The notes below the pieces were generated by a model. It did not search any database and was not told the DNA's origin. It saw only the letters and a program-made list of their open reading frames with translations. A DNA stretch of 64,000 nt, taken from positions 78,504,572 through 78,568,571 of the forward strand of contig CM054116.1 in the NCBI GenBank assembly GCA_028673005.1. Direction: 5' to 3'. Below, in pieces: positions 1 to 12,663 of the stretch. This stretch comes from Tanypteryx hageni. Its lineage: Eukaryota; Arthropoda; Insecta; Odonata; Petaluridae. Positions within the stretch are counted from its first letter, which is position 1. Every line of letters begins with the position of its first letter. The translations under genes were made by a program, and so were the position numbers.

Positions 1-197
1 AGATTACGCTCGAAGAAAATAATAATGATATCGCGCCGTTGTGTCACGCAAACAAACACCACCATGAGAATTAGGATCGGAAAGCTTTTGTGCATTCGAA
101 TTCGAGAGTTGAGTGCGGATTTCTCTCGTTAACTCTTGTTTTAATATTCGCTTGAAGCAGTGCCCGCATATTTAGCGTCGAATTTAAATTTAAGATG

Positions 198-538
198 CAG
201 TAAACTCCCGATTTACCGGACGTCTTGGGACCGTACCTATTCCGGTTAATCGGATACTTCGATTGATCGATATGCCTATTTACACGCTAATAAAATAATT
301 GAGTAAACATTAATAAAATAAAGAAAACATTTGAAAAACTAATTTAATGATCTTCAAGTAAGTTTACTGTTCAAGTAATATGACACTACATATTTACATC
401 TTTATTAGCCATATGACAAGTTAATACCGTGTATATGTACGCACCTAATGTAGTATAAAATTTCCAATTATAAATATGAAAAATTCCGATTATTCGAAAT
501 TCCGATCATTCGATATCCGTTTAATCGAGAATTTACAG
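198..538. mobile_element. Small TIR element (MITE) with CAGT-type ends
   Basis: Left end CAGTAAACTCCCGATTTACC and, inverted at the right, CTGTAAATTCTCGATTAAAC. The ends match over about 22 bp with five differences. Tigger/pogo-like ends often have this form, but no clear TA duplication remains. Confidence 0.5.
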
Positions 539-2665
539 TGTAGATATTTTTATATTTTTTGTCATATAAAACCTTGTTACAGTAGAAATTAAATTCGCAT
601 TAAAATATTAGCGAGTGAGCATATTTGTATTGCATTAATAATTGACGCACTTCTTTCGATCGCTGTTAAAACTAGTGGGACTATCGACTCGTTGGGAGCG
701 TTTTCAATGTCCTGCGACCAATAACTAAATGAAAAATAAGAATAATTATTTTCAACAAATCTATGGAAGACTTGTTTAGCCATGTTAACTATGTGTTTAT
801 GCTCTCGCGATCTCGAGTGCCTCCGAAGATGATGAGGCGGCTCGAAAAAAAAACACTTTGCGTCCCTCTTCCACGAATTAGAATAATTATCTCCGTAACT
901 GTAATTGGCCGTAGATCCTATGATTGCCTCACTGCTTTCTAGTGTAACTGTAATTGTCAACTTAGAAAACATAGCGAGTTTAAAAAAACGTGGATTTACT
1001 CTTCGACGATAACTGGCTTTCCCTTTTCCTTGGCCTCCAAACTTGAAATAATCATCTTATCGGCAGATGATCTCCTCACTTAGCCAATATTGCTTAGGCT
1101 AATAGTGTGGGAATTGGTGTCTGCGACATGAATCGTGGGATAAAAGGTTTCAACGGGTTGACGTAGGATTTTTGTGACGAATTTCTCGTAATATGGACAC
1201 CTATTTAAGAAGAGTTTCTCCATGAAAACTAAAGATTAACAGCAAAGGAACATGGAAAAGACTTTTTCACAGCCAAATAAAAATTAAGATTATAGAATAA
1301 AACTTCGGGATTTTTTTTAAAGGTCAAAAGATCAAGTTTATTCTTATTTTATGCCCACTGACTTTCATGAGTTGTATTTTAGCAAAAACGTACTTTTAAA
1401 AATGCTATATCTTGATATTTTCATGAAATGATGGATTTTGGCCTGAGCCAGTTTCTTGGATGTTTCAATGAAATAAGCGGTTTTAAAAATACCGTTCGAA
1501 TGCAAAAGGAACATCCTTTAATATATTCAGGAAGAAAATTCCGATTAGGGATATTTAAACTTGTAATAATCAGTAATCAAATGATAATTAATCGTTCTAA
1601 TAACTTATGATAAAGACAATTAGGGAAACAAGAGCGAATAATAATAATAACACGTTAAAACGCATTATGACTCAAAGTCAAGAGCATCATACAGAAACAA
1701 TAAATTAAAAATATATAGGTAACTTTCCGCTAAGTAAAATAAAGCACACGGTAGCAGTTGACAACAAAAATCTAAAATACACTACCGATTTCGAAGAATG
1801 ATTTTCATCAACAGGTGACAGGCATTCACATGACAGGCGCAAATGTGAGCCAGGAAAAGAGGTGAGATGGGGAAGGGTGATTTGAATTTGGACAAATTAA
1901 ATGTATACATATACATTATAAATAGTGTATATGTATATACATATACATTTAAATTTATACAATTTTTCCTATCATGCAGTTCTACAAAGCGGCGACCTCT
2001 TTTGTGGATTTTACAATAAATTATTTTGTTCTTGGGTACTGAAATTCTGGAGATGAACTACGCCGAATGAATTCTATCATTGGTAAGAGAAACGTTCCAC
2101 GACTTGACCGGAATTCAGCCATACTCCTTGAGTTTAGTGAGAACTGCGGCGTGATATTGGCAGGATCAGTTCCCGGCACATACGCCTATTTGAGCTTCCG
2201 CAAGGATAAAAATAACGCATCGAAGAAAGAGCTCCAATTAGCGGAAAAACGTATTTTGACGGAAGAAAATTTTTAGGAGCGCTCAGGAACGAATCATAAT
2301 AGCCTTATACACGAGCTACTGACACCAGCACGTCATTATCCGAAAACCAAAATGTATTTTCCCATGGGATTTTCTCACAAATTCCTAAATCTCTTTTTTA
2401 TATCACGCGCGTTGCAAAACATCGAAAAGGGCATGACTTTGGACGAGGACGAAAGGGGGAGAGAGATGGAGGGTGCTAAAAACCCGTAAGAAGTACACAT
2501 GAATGGAACGCGAATCACAACGACCTTGGAAACGGCCTTTCTAATTCCAGCGCACGCGTTGGCTTAGTCGGGTGCACCGGTAGACACTGCACGCGTAATA
2601 ACAGCAATGAGGCACTCTCAAACGACTTTCGAATCACTTCTTTAAATTTAAATCATTTACGCGAA
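539..2665. other. Intergenic stretch without a recognisable gene
   Basis: A 127-residue minus-strand frame at 972-589 has no recognisable motif, and other frames are shorter. A palindromic GTATAC/ATATGT-rich patch sits at 1900-1955. Nothing else can be supported. Confidence 0.4.
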
Positions 2666-3020
2666 AAATATCAGAAACCATTCCTTGTTGATGGGAAATG
2701 AAATTGTAAAAGGAAATTAATTATCTTTACTCACAGGAAAGGTATCAGGAGCCAACCCATGTCAATGGGAAATGGGATTGTAGAGGGAAATTAATTTACT
2801 TTACTCACAGGAAATGTATCAGGAGCCAACTCATTTCAATGGGAAATGGGATTGTAGAGGGAAATTAATTTACTTTACTCACAGGAAATTTATCAGAAAC
2901 CATCCCATGTTGCTATAATAATCCAAGAGGTGGATTAGCTAAAAATACACACACCATCCCATGTTGATGGACGATGGGATTGTTAAAGGAAATTAATTAA
3001 CTTTACTGACAGGAAATATA
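2666..3020 (+). repeat. 74-bp tandem repeat, about four copies
   Basis: The word TATCAG recurs at 74-bp spacing (TCAG at 2671, 2745, 2819, 2893), each time followed by CATNNCAATGGGAAATG-like sequence and GGAAATTAATT. The last copy is disrupted by an insertion before resuming. Confidence 0.85.
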
Positions 3021-3111
3021 TCGATTAAGATGGGCGCCCTTTATTTAAACGAAATACACCATACAGTCCCTTGTTTTGCATGTTAATTTTGAGTGGCTGT
3101 TAAATTTAGAG

Positions 3112-3445
3112 CAGTGGTGTGCAACCTACGGCCCTCGAGCCGCATGTGGTCTCCGAAAGCGTTTTATGCCCCGCGAAGCTATGATCAAAAAGAAATAAGT
3201 AAAATGAAGCACACAAATATCATATACATTCAAATTACGACAATAAAACACTTGAAACTGAAATGTTAACCCTAAAAATATCATTTAGACTTGATTTTCA
3301 CTGATATGATACCTCAGAATCTCTAGTTAACGTCCGATTCAAAGTCTAACCCGGCCCTGCCGAAGCATTGACAAGTTGCAGCCCGCCGAAGAATTCGCAA
3401 CCGCCAATGCGGCCCGCCATCTAGAAAAGGTGGTGTCCACCACTG
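3112..3445. mobile_element. hAT-type MITE with perfect 8-bp target duplication
   Basis: Begins CAGTGGTGTGCAACC and ends GTGTCCACCACTG. The flanks carry an identical 8-bp duplication ATTTAGAG at 3104-3111 and 3446-3453. The interior is related to the copy at 4476-4787. Confidence 0.85.
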
Positions 3446-3879
3446 ATTTAGAGTATATAACGAATTCTACGGCGGGAGCAACGACTTTAAGGGCTTATAT
3501 CGTAACTTAAAAACCACAGGTTCGCTTCATTTAAATACAAATTCACTTGGTAAATTTACCCTCATTTAAAACGGATTCATGATGTGTTATAGAATTGACG
3601 ACGACCGCTTTACTTTGAAACGCAAGTTCTACTCGTTTTAAAAAAAAGCAAAAATGGAACGTTTTAGTCTTTTTTGGCAATTAAAAAGAAGACAAAAATA
3701 TACGGAGAATTTCTTTTAATATATATCTCCTTTGTCCTTTTATTAAAACTATTTCTTATCCCTAATTATAAGTGTGAATTTTTATTGAGCCAATTCATCT
3801 GCAGACTAATTGCGATTTTAGCGATTCAGAGGCAAAATTCTATGGTTAGCTACGAAATATTCGGTAGCAACCGACCTCG

Positions 3880-3882
<3 letters not shown>

Positions 3883-3963
<81 letters not shown>
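3883..3963. repeat. (AT)n microsatellite, about 40 units
   Basis: Uninterrupted alternating A and T from 3883 to 3963. Confidence 0.98.
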
Positions 3964-3964
<1 letters not shown>

Positions 3965-4475
3965 CAAGATGCGTTCCAGAAATCAGGAAAAGACAAATGC
4001 CTCGGTATGCTCAAATAAGTAGTATTTCACCGTCGAGTAAAGGAAATACGAGATCATGCGTAATCACAGCGCATTTAGGGTCGACATCTTCCTCAATTAC
4101 AATAAAGACTTAACGAATAAAACTGCCAGGATATCGAATGGAAGGGATGCAAAAAGCACCAAATGAACGAAACGAGGGAAAAAATTTGCTCCGTATCGGC
4201 CGTGCACAAGGTAATATTCTCTTAATTACTATGGCAAATAAAAAGAGCCGCTGTCGCGCCGTGTCCTATATTATCTTGTCTATCTAAAATGGTACGAGCG
4301 TGGCGTTGCGCCGCATTCTTATTGAAGTTTCGTGCGAGGAAAAATGGGAAAAGTACGTAAAGATGCATAGTGCCGTTGGATCGAGAACAAGAAAAAAGCC
4401 ATGGGGTTGAAATAGTGCGAGAACATGAGGGAAAGATGAGATTGTCAGTGGAAAGGATGGTAGGAAAGTTGAGAG

Positions 4476-4787
4476 CAGGGGTATGCGGTCCCCGAGAGCA
4501 TTTAATGCAGCCCGCGTTGCTGTGGTGAAAAAGAGATCCGTAAAATTTAACGCAATTGTTATTTTTGTTTAAAAGTATGATAATAAAACCCTGAATATTG
4601 AAATTTTAAAGCTAAAAACATTATTTAAAATTAATTTTCGCTTATATGATATTCCAGAATCTCTAGGTAACTTCATATTTAAAGTCCTACCCGATCCGCC
4701 GAAGCATTGGCAACTTCCAACGAGGCCCGACGAAGAATTCGTAACCGCCGATGCGGCCCTCTGTGCAGACAAGGTTGCCGACTCTTG
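4476..4787. mobile_element. Second, diverged copy of the 3112 hAT MITE
   Basis: Same order of blocks as at 3112-3445 (CAGAATCTCTAG-like, GCCGAAGCATTG, GAAGAATTCG, GATGCGGCCC). Its termini are eroded and no target duplication is visible. Confidence 0.7.
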
Positions 4788-5169
4788 ATTTAGATCAAAT
4801 CCGATATAATGGGGGAAAATAAACATGGATGTATAGAAAATGCTGATGATGCTAAGAAAGGTTGGACAGTTTAGAACAGCATTTCTCCAACTTTCTGAAA
4901 ACATTACCCACCTAGGCAAGAAATTATCCGCTGTCCACCCATATACATGAAAAGATTTAAATATAGATATGACAAAATTTAATATTATTTACCAAATATT
5001 GTGGGTTATTTAAAAAATGAAGAAATTTATTAAAATTGTAATTGTATAGTCATTCGTTACGCTTGCTTTAAAAAATACATCCATATTCAGTTTTCGCTAT
5101 ACTTTTGCGAAAGTTTTGAAAATAGTTTTTGCCGATCTCAATTTTTTTCAACTCTCAATTCAAATCCTT

Positions 5170-5214
5170 TTGCGACCCGCAAGGGAGTCGCGGCCCACTG
5201 GTTGAAAAACACTG
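5170..5214. mobile_element. Solo hAT-like terminus
   Basis: GACCCGCAAGGGAGTCGCGG followed by GGTTGAAAAACACTG resembles the right end of hAT MITEs of the CAGTG...CACTG type. No partner end was found nearby. Confidence 0.4.
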
Positions 5215-5868
5215 GCGTATAGGATAAGGAGGGAGTACGTCGGAGCTAGTATCGAGAAGGAATGGATAGAAACCAAGACAGGGTGGTTGTATACTGAAAG
5301 TTCCAGGACGCATCTCCAGTTAAAAAGAAAAAAGCTTCCTCGGGAAGCGGAGGCCTATCGATACTATCAAGAAGCAGGAAATAAGACACGCGACATGTCG
5401 TGATTTGCCAACTGAAAGCGGTATAATGAGCACATCTCCAGAGTTGCGCGGATAAATGGGTGGGGAGAGATCCTGCAAACATCTCTATCCCCACTCCCGT
5501 CAAGCAAGTGTGCAATTCTCACACAAACGATGCTGCGGAGACCTGACGGATGCGATTCCAGCAGTGTTATTGACGCACAGAAGTTAACGGTGGTTAGCTA
5601 AATAGCTGCCCACCGTTTCCTATCTCCCAAAAGTCCCCCGATTTACACTTGTAAACAATTTCCGTTCCTTCTCTCTAAATATCAATATTCGGACTAAAAA
5701 TAAATTATTAGAAGATATTGATTGGATGAGCTCTTTAAAATGCAACATTCAATGAGACGTGTAGTGAATACATATTTACAATAAAGTCAGTTATATTAAG
5801 AGGGCTTAGATTATCAGAGCATATTGATGGTCAGTTTCCAGTTAAAAGAAAAGTTTTTTTTTTAATTC

Positions 5869-6041
5869 GGCTCATGTTAACTGGCTGGGATCACATCCGA
5901 AACTGACTGCTGTAGGTACATACCTCACAACAGTCATTAACTCGGATTATGAGTGCGGAACTCGTGCTCACAGTTGTGAGGTCTGTACAGCGGTCAGTTT
6001 CGGATGTGGTTCCAGCTATAACTATATAGTTAACATGAGCC
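5869..6041. mobile_element. Foldback MITE with about 65-bp inverted arms
   Basis: The left arm 5869-5931 and right arm 5973-6041 are inverted copies: both start, read inward, GGCTCATGTTAACT and share ACATCCGAAACTGAC and CCTCACAAC. The right arm has a short insertion. The loop is about 41 bp. Confidence 0.85.
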
Positions 6042-7130
6042 AAAAATTCTACATTTACTAAAGGAATATTAAATCTTTAAATAAGCAGAATTTAAGATAA
6101 CACTCACCCAAGTTTGTTGAGTAGCTTATGTATAGAGGCTAGCTAGAGTTGAGTAGTGCGGCTCATCGATAGATCACTTCATCCAAGGATACAGATTGAA
6201 AAGTTTTCGCCAAGAAAGAAGGCTTCGTTTTCATCTTCTGGCACAGTTACATATAGCAGCTGCAGTCAATTTTTATTACCCTGTTAACTGTTCTCTATAG
6301 GATCATTCTCCTGCTTTCAGATAGCTAAAGGACTCGGAGAATTTTTAAGTTAACATATGAAGGATAGATTTTTCATATAAGATGCATTCCTCAGTTCGTT
6401 AACCCAGCTGCAACACCTAATTACACAAACTTCCAGTCTCAAGCAACACTCCCACATCCGCCTCCTCAAAGTCAACGAATGAAAATGTTTCATCATCACT
6501 AAAGTAGAGTGTTAAATATCTGGCACTGTCTTTTGAAGCCTAGAAAGTTGCTAACATTTTCTAACCAGAATTTTCGCCCCACACTTCATGAAGTAACTAT
6601 GGCTCCAAAATTTTCCTTATGGATTTCAGGATTTTGTATCAAACCAAATCGTGCTTGCCTATATTCACAGTGTTTCCGTGATGAGACGCAAATAAAATTT
6701 TTAAAAACATGGTTATAGCATCATAATGCACAGGTTGGATCAGGGCAGACCCGAGGTACACGAGCCAACCTTGGAGTCATTTCCTAGCTAGATATTCCTG
6801 ATAAGTAGATAAATGAATAGCAACATATGTGCTATATCACTAAACAGGCAGACTCTTAATACTGTTCCTTAAATGTTTCGCAGGCAGTTTTCATTTTTGG
6901 GAAAAAATAAATTAACACAAAATTTCTTCTAAATTAATAATTCACAAACTCAAACGTATTCTCACCAGCGCCGCTAAGATACCTCGGGTCGTTCATGTGA
7001 TAAAAACTCCGTTTTTGACGCTACTCGATCTTGGCAGGGGGGATGTTCGTTTAAATCATTCCTTTCCACTTTTGATAACCAGTATTTTTATTTAAAAGGC
7101 CTAGTAGATGTTTTAAAATAGCCTCTAGCC

Positions 7131-7385
7131 CAGTGGTCGGCAACCTATGACCCATAGGTCAGTGAGTGACCCGCCATCACAATTTAAATGACCAAAAAAA
7201 GTAAACATCTTAACCTATATAAGGGTTTAAATTTTAAAATAAAAGGGTAATTCAATTAGTAAATATAGTTGATACAAACATCCAAGATTGTTTTTTCTTT
7301 TAATTCAAATCCTTTAATCGACCATCCCATTTTCCAAAAACCATTACCTGATTAACCCAGGATCAAAGAAGATTGCCGACCACTG
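7131..7385. mobile_element. hAT-type MITE with 8-bp target duplication
   Basis: Ends CAGTGGTCGGCAACCT and AGATTGCCGACCACTG are inverted repeats with one difference. The flanking 8-mers CTCTAGCC (7123-7130) and CTCTAGCT (7386-7393) differ at one base. Confidence 0.88.
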
Positions 7386-7393
7386 CTCTAGCT

Positions 7394-10300
7394 ATGCGTC
7401 ACTTCCAGTGGCATACCTGTAAAAGCTTGATTTTATAATCTCACGATGCAGACGATTTAGCCGATATTTGGTAGCCTTGAAAACTGGCCTCGAAGCTTCG
7501 CCACTCAATGTAATTCTATGGAACTGCTAAAAGGTTTAAACCAACCACGAAGAGTTCCACATTGTCCATACCTAAGCATATTCTTCAACTCTTCAAAGTT
7601 TAAGCCTTTTCGAAGTATCATAAAGCATGTCAAGTAACGTACGATACTGATTTTCGATCCAAATCTATTGTCTTTTTAAATATTCTACAACACCACCTCG
7701 GATAAAAGTTATTTTACTAACAATACGTGTCACATTTCAGTGCTTTCATTGTCTGAACTATGGCAGATTGTTCTCAAATGCGCAGGAAATCCAGTAACCC
7801 GGCGATAACAACTGCCCATTCTCCAACATCAAAACGCTTCAAACTTACAACTTTTACATTAATACTTTTCCTTGCTTATATCTTGTAGAATTCACAATTT
7901 TCACGTTCCAAGCGTTGATGCAATAAGGCGTCCTTTCTTCATTTTAAAAATTGTAAACCAAATTTTGTTTAAATACGATAAGGTTTTATTCAACATCAAA
8001 CGAGTAAGTTTCACGAGACATCCCAACTAATCCAAATGACGCGCGGAGCGATAGCTATTGTTCGACAAACTAAGTTGACAACAGTTGACAACGCAGACAA
8101 GCACTGAACGGGCTAATAGCATAACGATTGCTGAACGATAGTTGGATGTATTTGTGCTTTGTTAAAAAAGAAAATCTTACCCCTCTATTCCACAATGTAC
8201 ACGCGAAGCAACGTATAAACTGGGAACATATATCGAGAACTGATTTGATGTCACACTTGTTGCTTTCTTATAGCTACGAGTTAACGATGGTCCGCGAAAA
8301 CAATCGCTGGCAATTTTCGTGTTATTTATTGTACTATCATTTGGACCAATAATTCAAGTTTAACACATTGATGAGATACTTTGACGGAGAGAAATCGGTT
8401 ATAACAGAAATATGCGTTTTTATTTCAAGTATTATGCGAAAGCGAGACTTGTAAAAATATCCGAGGATTTTTTAATAAATGATCTTTCAGCTTGAATCAC
8501 ATTTGTTCAGGGACCAGACCTTTTTTGCCTCAAAACTCCTTTTTTCTCGAGTCTTTCCTCTATTTTAGCTACAACCTATTCAAATTGCATTATTGTCTCA
8601 TCTTCCAATTTCATTTATTCCAAGAAGCTAATTTATTTTTGCGTAGCTTTACTCTAATGCGACAACTATTTTTTTAACATTGCCAACTTCTGAGAGAAGT
8701 TCATATATAGGTATTTATATATATATTTGGGTTGGTTTAGTTGTTTGGTAGGCTGACGGTGTCAAGCACTTATGAGCGAATTGTTCTCAAAAAAGCTGAA
8801 ATAACATTAAAATAGGGTTAGTATTGTTCTTTAGAGAAAACAGCTGGAAATTGTCAAAACCTTGCCTCTCAATGTAAATGTAATTAAATATCACTATTAA
8901 TTCAAGATTTTTTGGAGCATAAAAACAATTTGTGAAATCCATATTTTTAATGTCACGACCAGCATTGTTAAACATGTTCCCATGAATAAATTTTGTGAAA
9001 CCACTTGTGATGAATAACATTAACATGAATTTCAATATTCCCATGAATTATGACAAATCTCATCTCTTTATTTACCATACAAAATATTTTTTCCGATTAA
9101 CCCTTTCCTAACTTCCTCCCTCTAAACGAAAATGTAAATTTAATGATCTGCAAAGAATATATGAAATCCTTAAAAGCCCGAAAAATGAACATGAAATGTG
9201 CTCTATTAGTCATAAAACTAACTTTAGCAGTCAGTGAAGGGAAAATTAGATTTGGAGCAGCATTTGAATTCAGCCAAGCATAAGAAAGATAATGTATCTG
9301 GCAATGTACCAGGAGAAATTACAATGTCATTAGAAACAGCAAGGAGGCTGAAATTATTTCTGCTTGGATGCAACTTTAAGATTCAGATCTGAGGATTGTA
9401 TAAATAAGCTACATGCAGAATTATTTGCCAATTCTAAGACCCACTAAAATTTCATTAGCCAGAACCAAGATAGAAGCAACTGTCAACTAAGTATAAGCAC
9501 CATATTCACCACAACTAATGCAAAGTAAAGTTGAACATGTTAAGTACGTTAGGGTCTCTACTGATGGTAGTAATCATTTATCAACAGAAATTTTTCCAAT
9601 ATTGTTTTGATCATCATGTTGAAGGACTCTCGCACAATCTAATTGAATTGAAATGGTTCAAATGAATCAGGAGAGACAATAAATCAGCTTATATTAATTA
9701 AATAACTTAAAAAACCTATGGTTAGACAGAAAAATGCATTGCATTTGGAGCAGAGAACTTCAACACCAATTTTTAGTGTAAACAATGAAAAAAAATGTTT
9801 TTGCACTCGTCTGCAGAACTTGGGTAGTTGATTGGAATTAGATGTCTTGCCTATATCTTAAATAATTGTTATACATGCAACCGATTCCTGAGAAATAGGC
9901 ATTGAATCAATTTTGGTCAAAATCTATAATCATTTTCAGGATTCAATGTTAGCACAAAAAAATTGAAAAAATTTGTATTTGTGGATTATAATCAACCTTG
10001 AGAGCATTAAAAACGAGGTGGTTATCACTTTTCTGTCATTGAAAGAATTCTAAAAATGTACGCACCATTAAATTTTTAATTTCTTTCATTTGATAAAGCT
10101 TCCACTATGTTAAAAATAGTTTTTTGAAAGTTCATTAAATAAAGCCTACTTATTATTTTTGCATTCATTAGTTCATGCATTTGATTCAAACAAAATACAT
10201 GGAGTGAGAAAAATTCAATACATAATTGAAATGAGTATATTAAATGTGGTTAGTGAGTCATGATTAAAAGAATTAGCAATAATTCTTCCAAAAAGTAGTA

Positions 10301-12663
10301 TTAAATAAGCTTGCCGACCTTCTCAATGAATACATTAAAGAATAATTACATAAAAATTTATGAGAATGTTTTACAATATCTACAACTATGGATAACTCAA
10401 TTCTTGGATTATAAAGTTTTTAGATGGATGAAATTAAGAAGTAACCTGTAGTGGGTAGATATAAGAAATTCTTTAAAATTCATATTAAACAAAAATTTTG
10501 TAATTGACGATTCTAAATGCATGAATCTATTGAATTTGCAAGTGTTTCTGCCAGGGAAGCCATCATGTAAAGAGTGAGAAAAAGTTAGCATATGAAAAAT
10601 ATTATAATTTTTTCAGTCACTATCTAATTCAGAAGAGAACTCAAGAGTTCCTAAAGATTTGCCAGTTTGTCTGCAATTCCAGCTCACAATGCAAACTTAG
10701 GGGGTATTTTTAGTTTATTGAAGCTCAATGGACTGTTGAAAGGAATTGTTTGGCAGTTTAATCAATTAAAGGTCTTTTGATACCAAAATATAATTTTAAA
10801 CATTTGTCATGCACTGATAGCATAATTAACGATGAAGAATTGCCGAAGAAAGTTGGCATCCAAAAAAATTACTAATTTTATTTTGATTGAGAAATGGTTT
10901 ATTTATATATAACATCTTGTACTTTGGCTATGAGTTCCTAATAACATTTGTTTTCACACCAAAATCTGTCCTTTTTTTCATAATTTTTGACCCATTTGTC
11001 CTCTTTTCACAGTCAAAATCTGGTCACCCTATTCAGGGGCTTCTAAATCGCCTAGTTTGTCTTGTTGAGTTTCTCAATCCAAATGATAAATTATTTCCAT
11101 AGGAATTCCAAAAAACTTGCCCATTTCACTGAAATATCAATGTAATTAAGAAAACCAGTAAGAGAAGTTCAGAAATACATAAATGCCTATATTTAAAAGG
11201 TAACAGCAACCTTTAAAATGAATAACTGAAATAAATTGCTTTTACAAAACCAACGGGATGAAAAACTTCAACTTAAATACTTACCATTATTAATCAAAAC
11301 AGTTATTTCAGAACATTTTATTAGAAAAAATACTGGTTATAATTTACTAGAAAATGTGATTTTCAAATTTACTTGATTCAAACTAAAATATTTCTAAATA
11401 AAGCTTCCACAAACCCAAATTTACCGGAGGACTATCACACATTTTTCTTGATTGAGCATCCCTGACCAAAGAAGCTGAGTTATTGTATTTCAAACTTGGG
11501 AAAATGCTTGGAGTCAAGAGTGGGCACTACAGAAAGAAGAAACATTCATTAAATAGGGAGATAATTGATAATACTTGAATTTTATGATGTGATGGACACT
11601 ACTTAAATATTTAATATGTCAATTGCATGAAACATATTTGTTTCAAAATATGTAAGTCCTACACATCTTATATTTAAATTACTGTCAAAATGTAACACTC
11701 GTAGAAAACTGAACACATTTTTAGAGAATCTATCCTTATTACCAAACACCAACTGATTTTGTCCTTGAAAATTAAGTATCACTCATAAAAACAAACGCTC
11801 AATCAAAACTGCCCACTCCAGTAACAAAAAGGAGTTTAAGCAGTTAACAGCCATTTGTAAACTTCATTAATATTTGAGATAAATTGCTGAAACTAAAGGA
11901 AATTATTCAACTTAGGAGATACTACCATAAAGGTAAACAATTTCATGGAAGATATTGTTACTAACATTATTTCATTGATTCGAAAATATATTATTCATCA
12001 ATAAATCAATACATAAAAAGGTTGATAATAAACTAACACAGGGTCAGACTATTTCGCCAGTTTATTACATTTGACAACCAAGTATGAGATATTTTTCACA
12101 TTGCCAGGGAAATGTTGTCATTACAATGAAAGAAATGTTTGCCATTAATTTTTGTTACGATACCATAAAACTTTAAACCAAAAGAAATGTCTCCAATTTT
12201 TTCATTGCAACAATAATTTCTCTAATTTTTACATCATGTGGTGAGGTGTATAACTGCTTATCTGGTTAATATGTTTATCAAAACAAGTAGTGAAAAGTTT
12301 AAAGCAATGTCAAGAGATATATTTTAATCATACCAAATGATGAAGCAATGGCATGATGGTGAAATCAATGAGGCTCAGTTTGTTAAAAGTGAGCAAGTGC
12401 AAAAATTTCCAATTGATTTAACAAATGGCTTCAAATCTGGCCACCAGAAGAACAACAAAACACACAACAGCATACAGATATATCCAGAGAGCAAAACTAA
12501 ATTAACTTGCCAGCAAGTGAAGAAATTCCAATTTCAAACAATTAACCTTCACAAAATTGGGTTCACGATTCAAGCAAAATGTAATGCAAGTTATAGCCAA
12601 TGATTGATACGCAAAAACTCAACAGCTAAACATTTTTTTCAAATTTTGCAGGTACATATGATA
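7394..12663. other. AT-rich stretch, no gene recognised
   Basis: No reading frame with a recognisable protein motif, except LEQHLNSAKHKK on the plus strand near 9258-9293. That short stretch resembles half of a C2H2/BED-type finger and lies in a 50-codon open stretch, possibly a transposase fragment. The interval lies downstream of lap and may include unannotated 3'UTR. Confidence 0.35.

Noticed and set aside
589..972. 127-residue minus-strand frame with aromatic and Ser-rich stretches
   Set aside because: No recognisable domain, partly overlaps AT-rich intergenic sequence, and lacks supporting splice or promoter context. It may be a fragment of something, but a gene call is not supportable.
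3674..3964. 96-residue frame ending in repeated YI
   Set aside because: The tail is the translated (AT)n microsatellite and the remainder has no motif.
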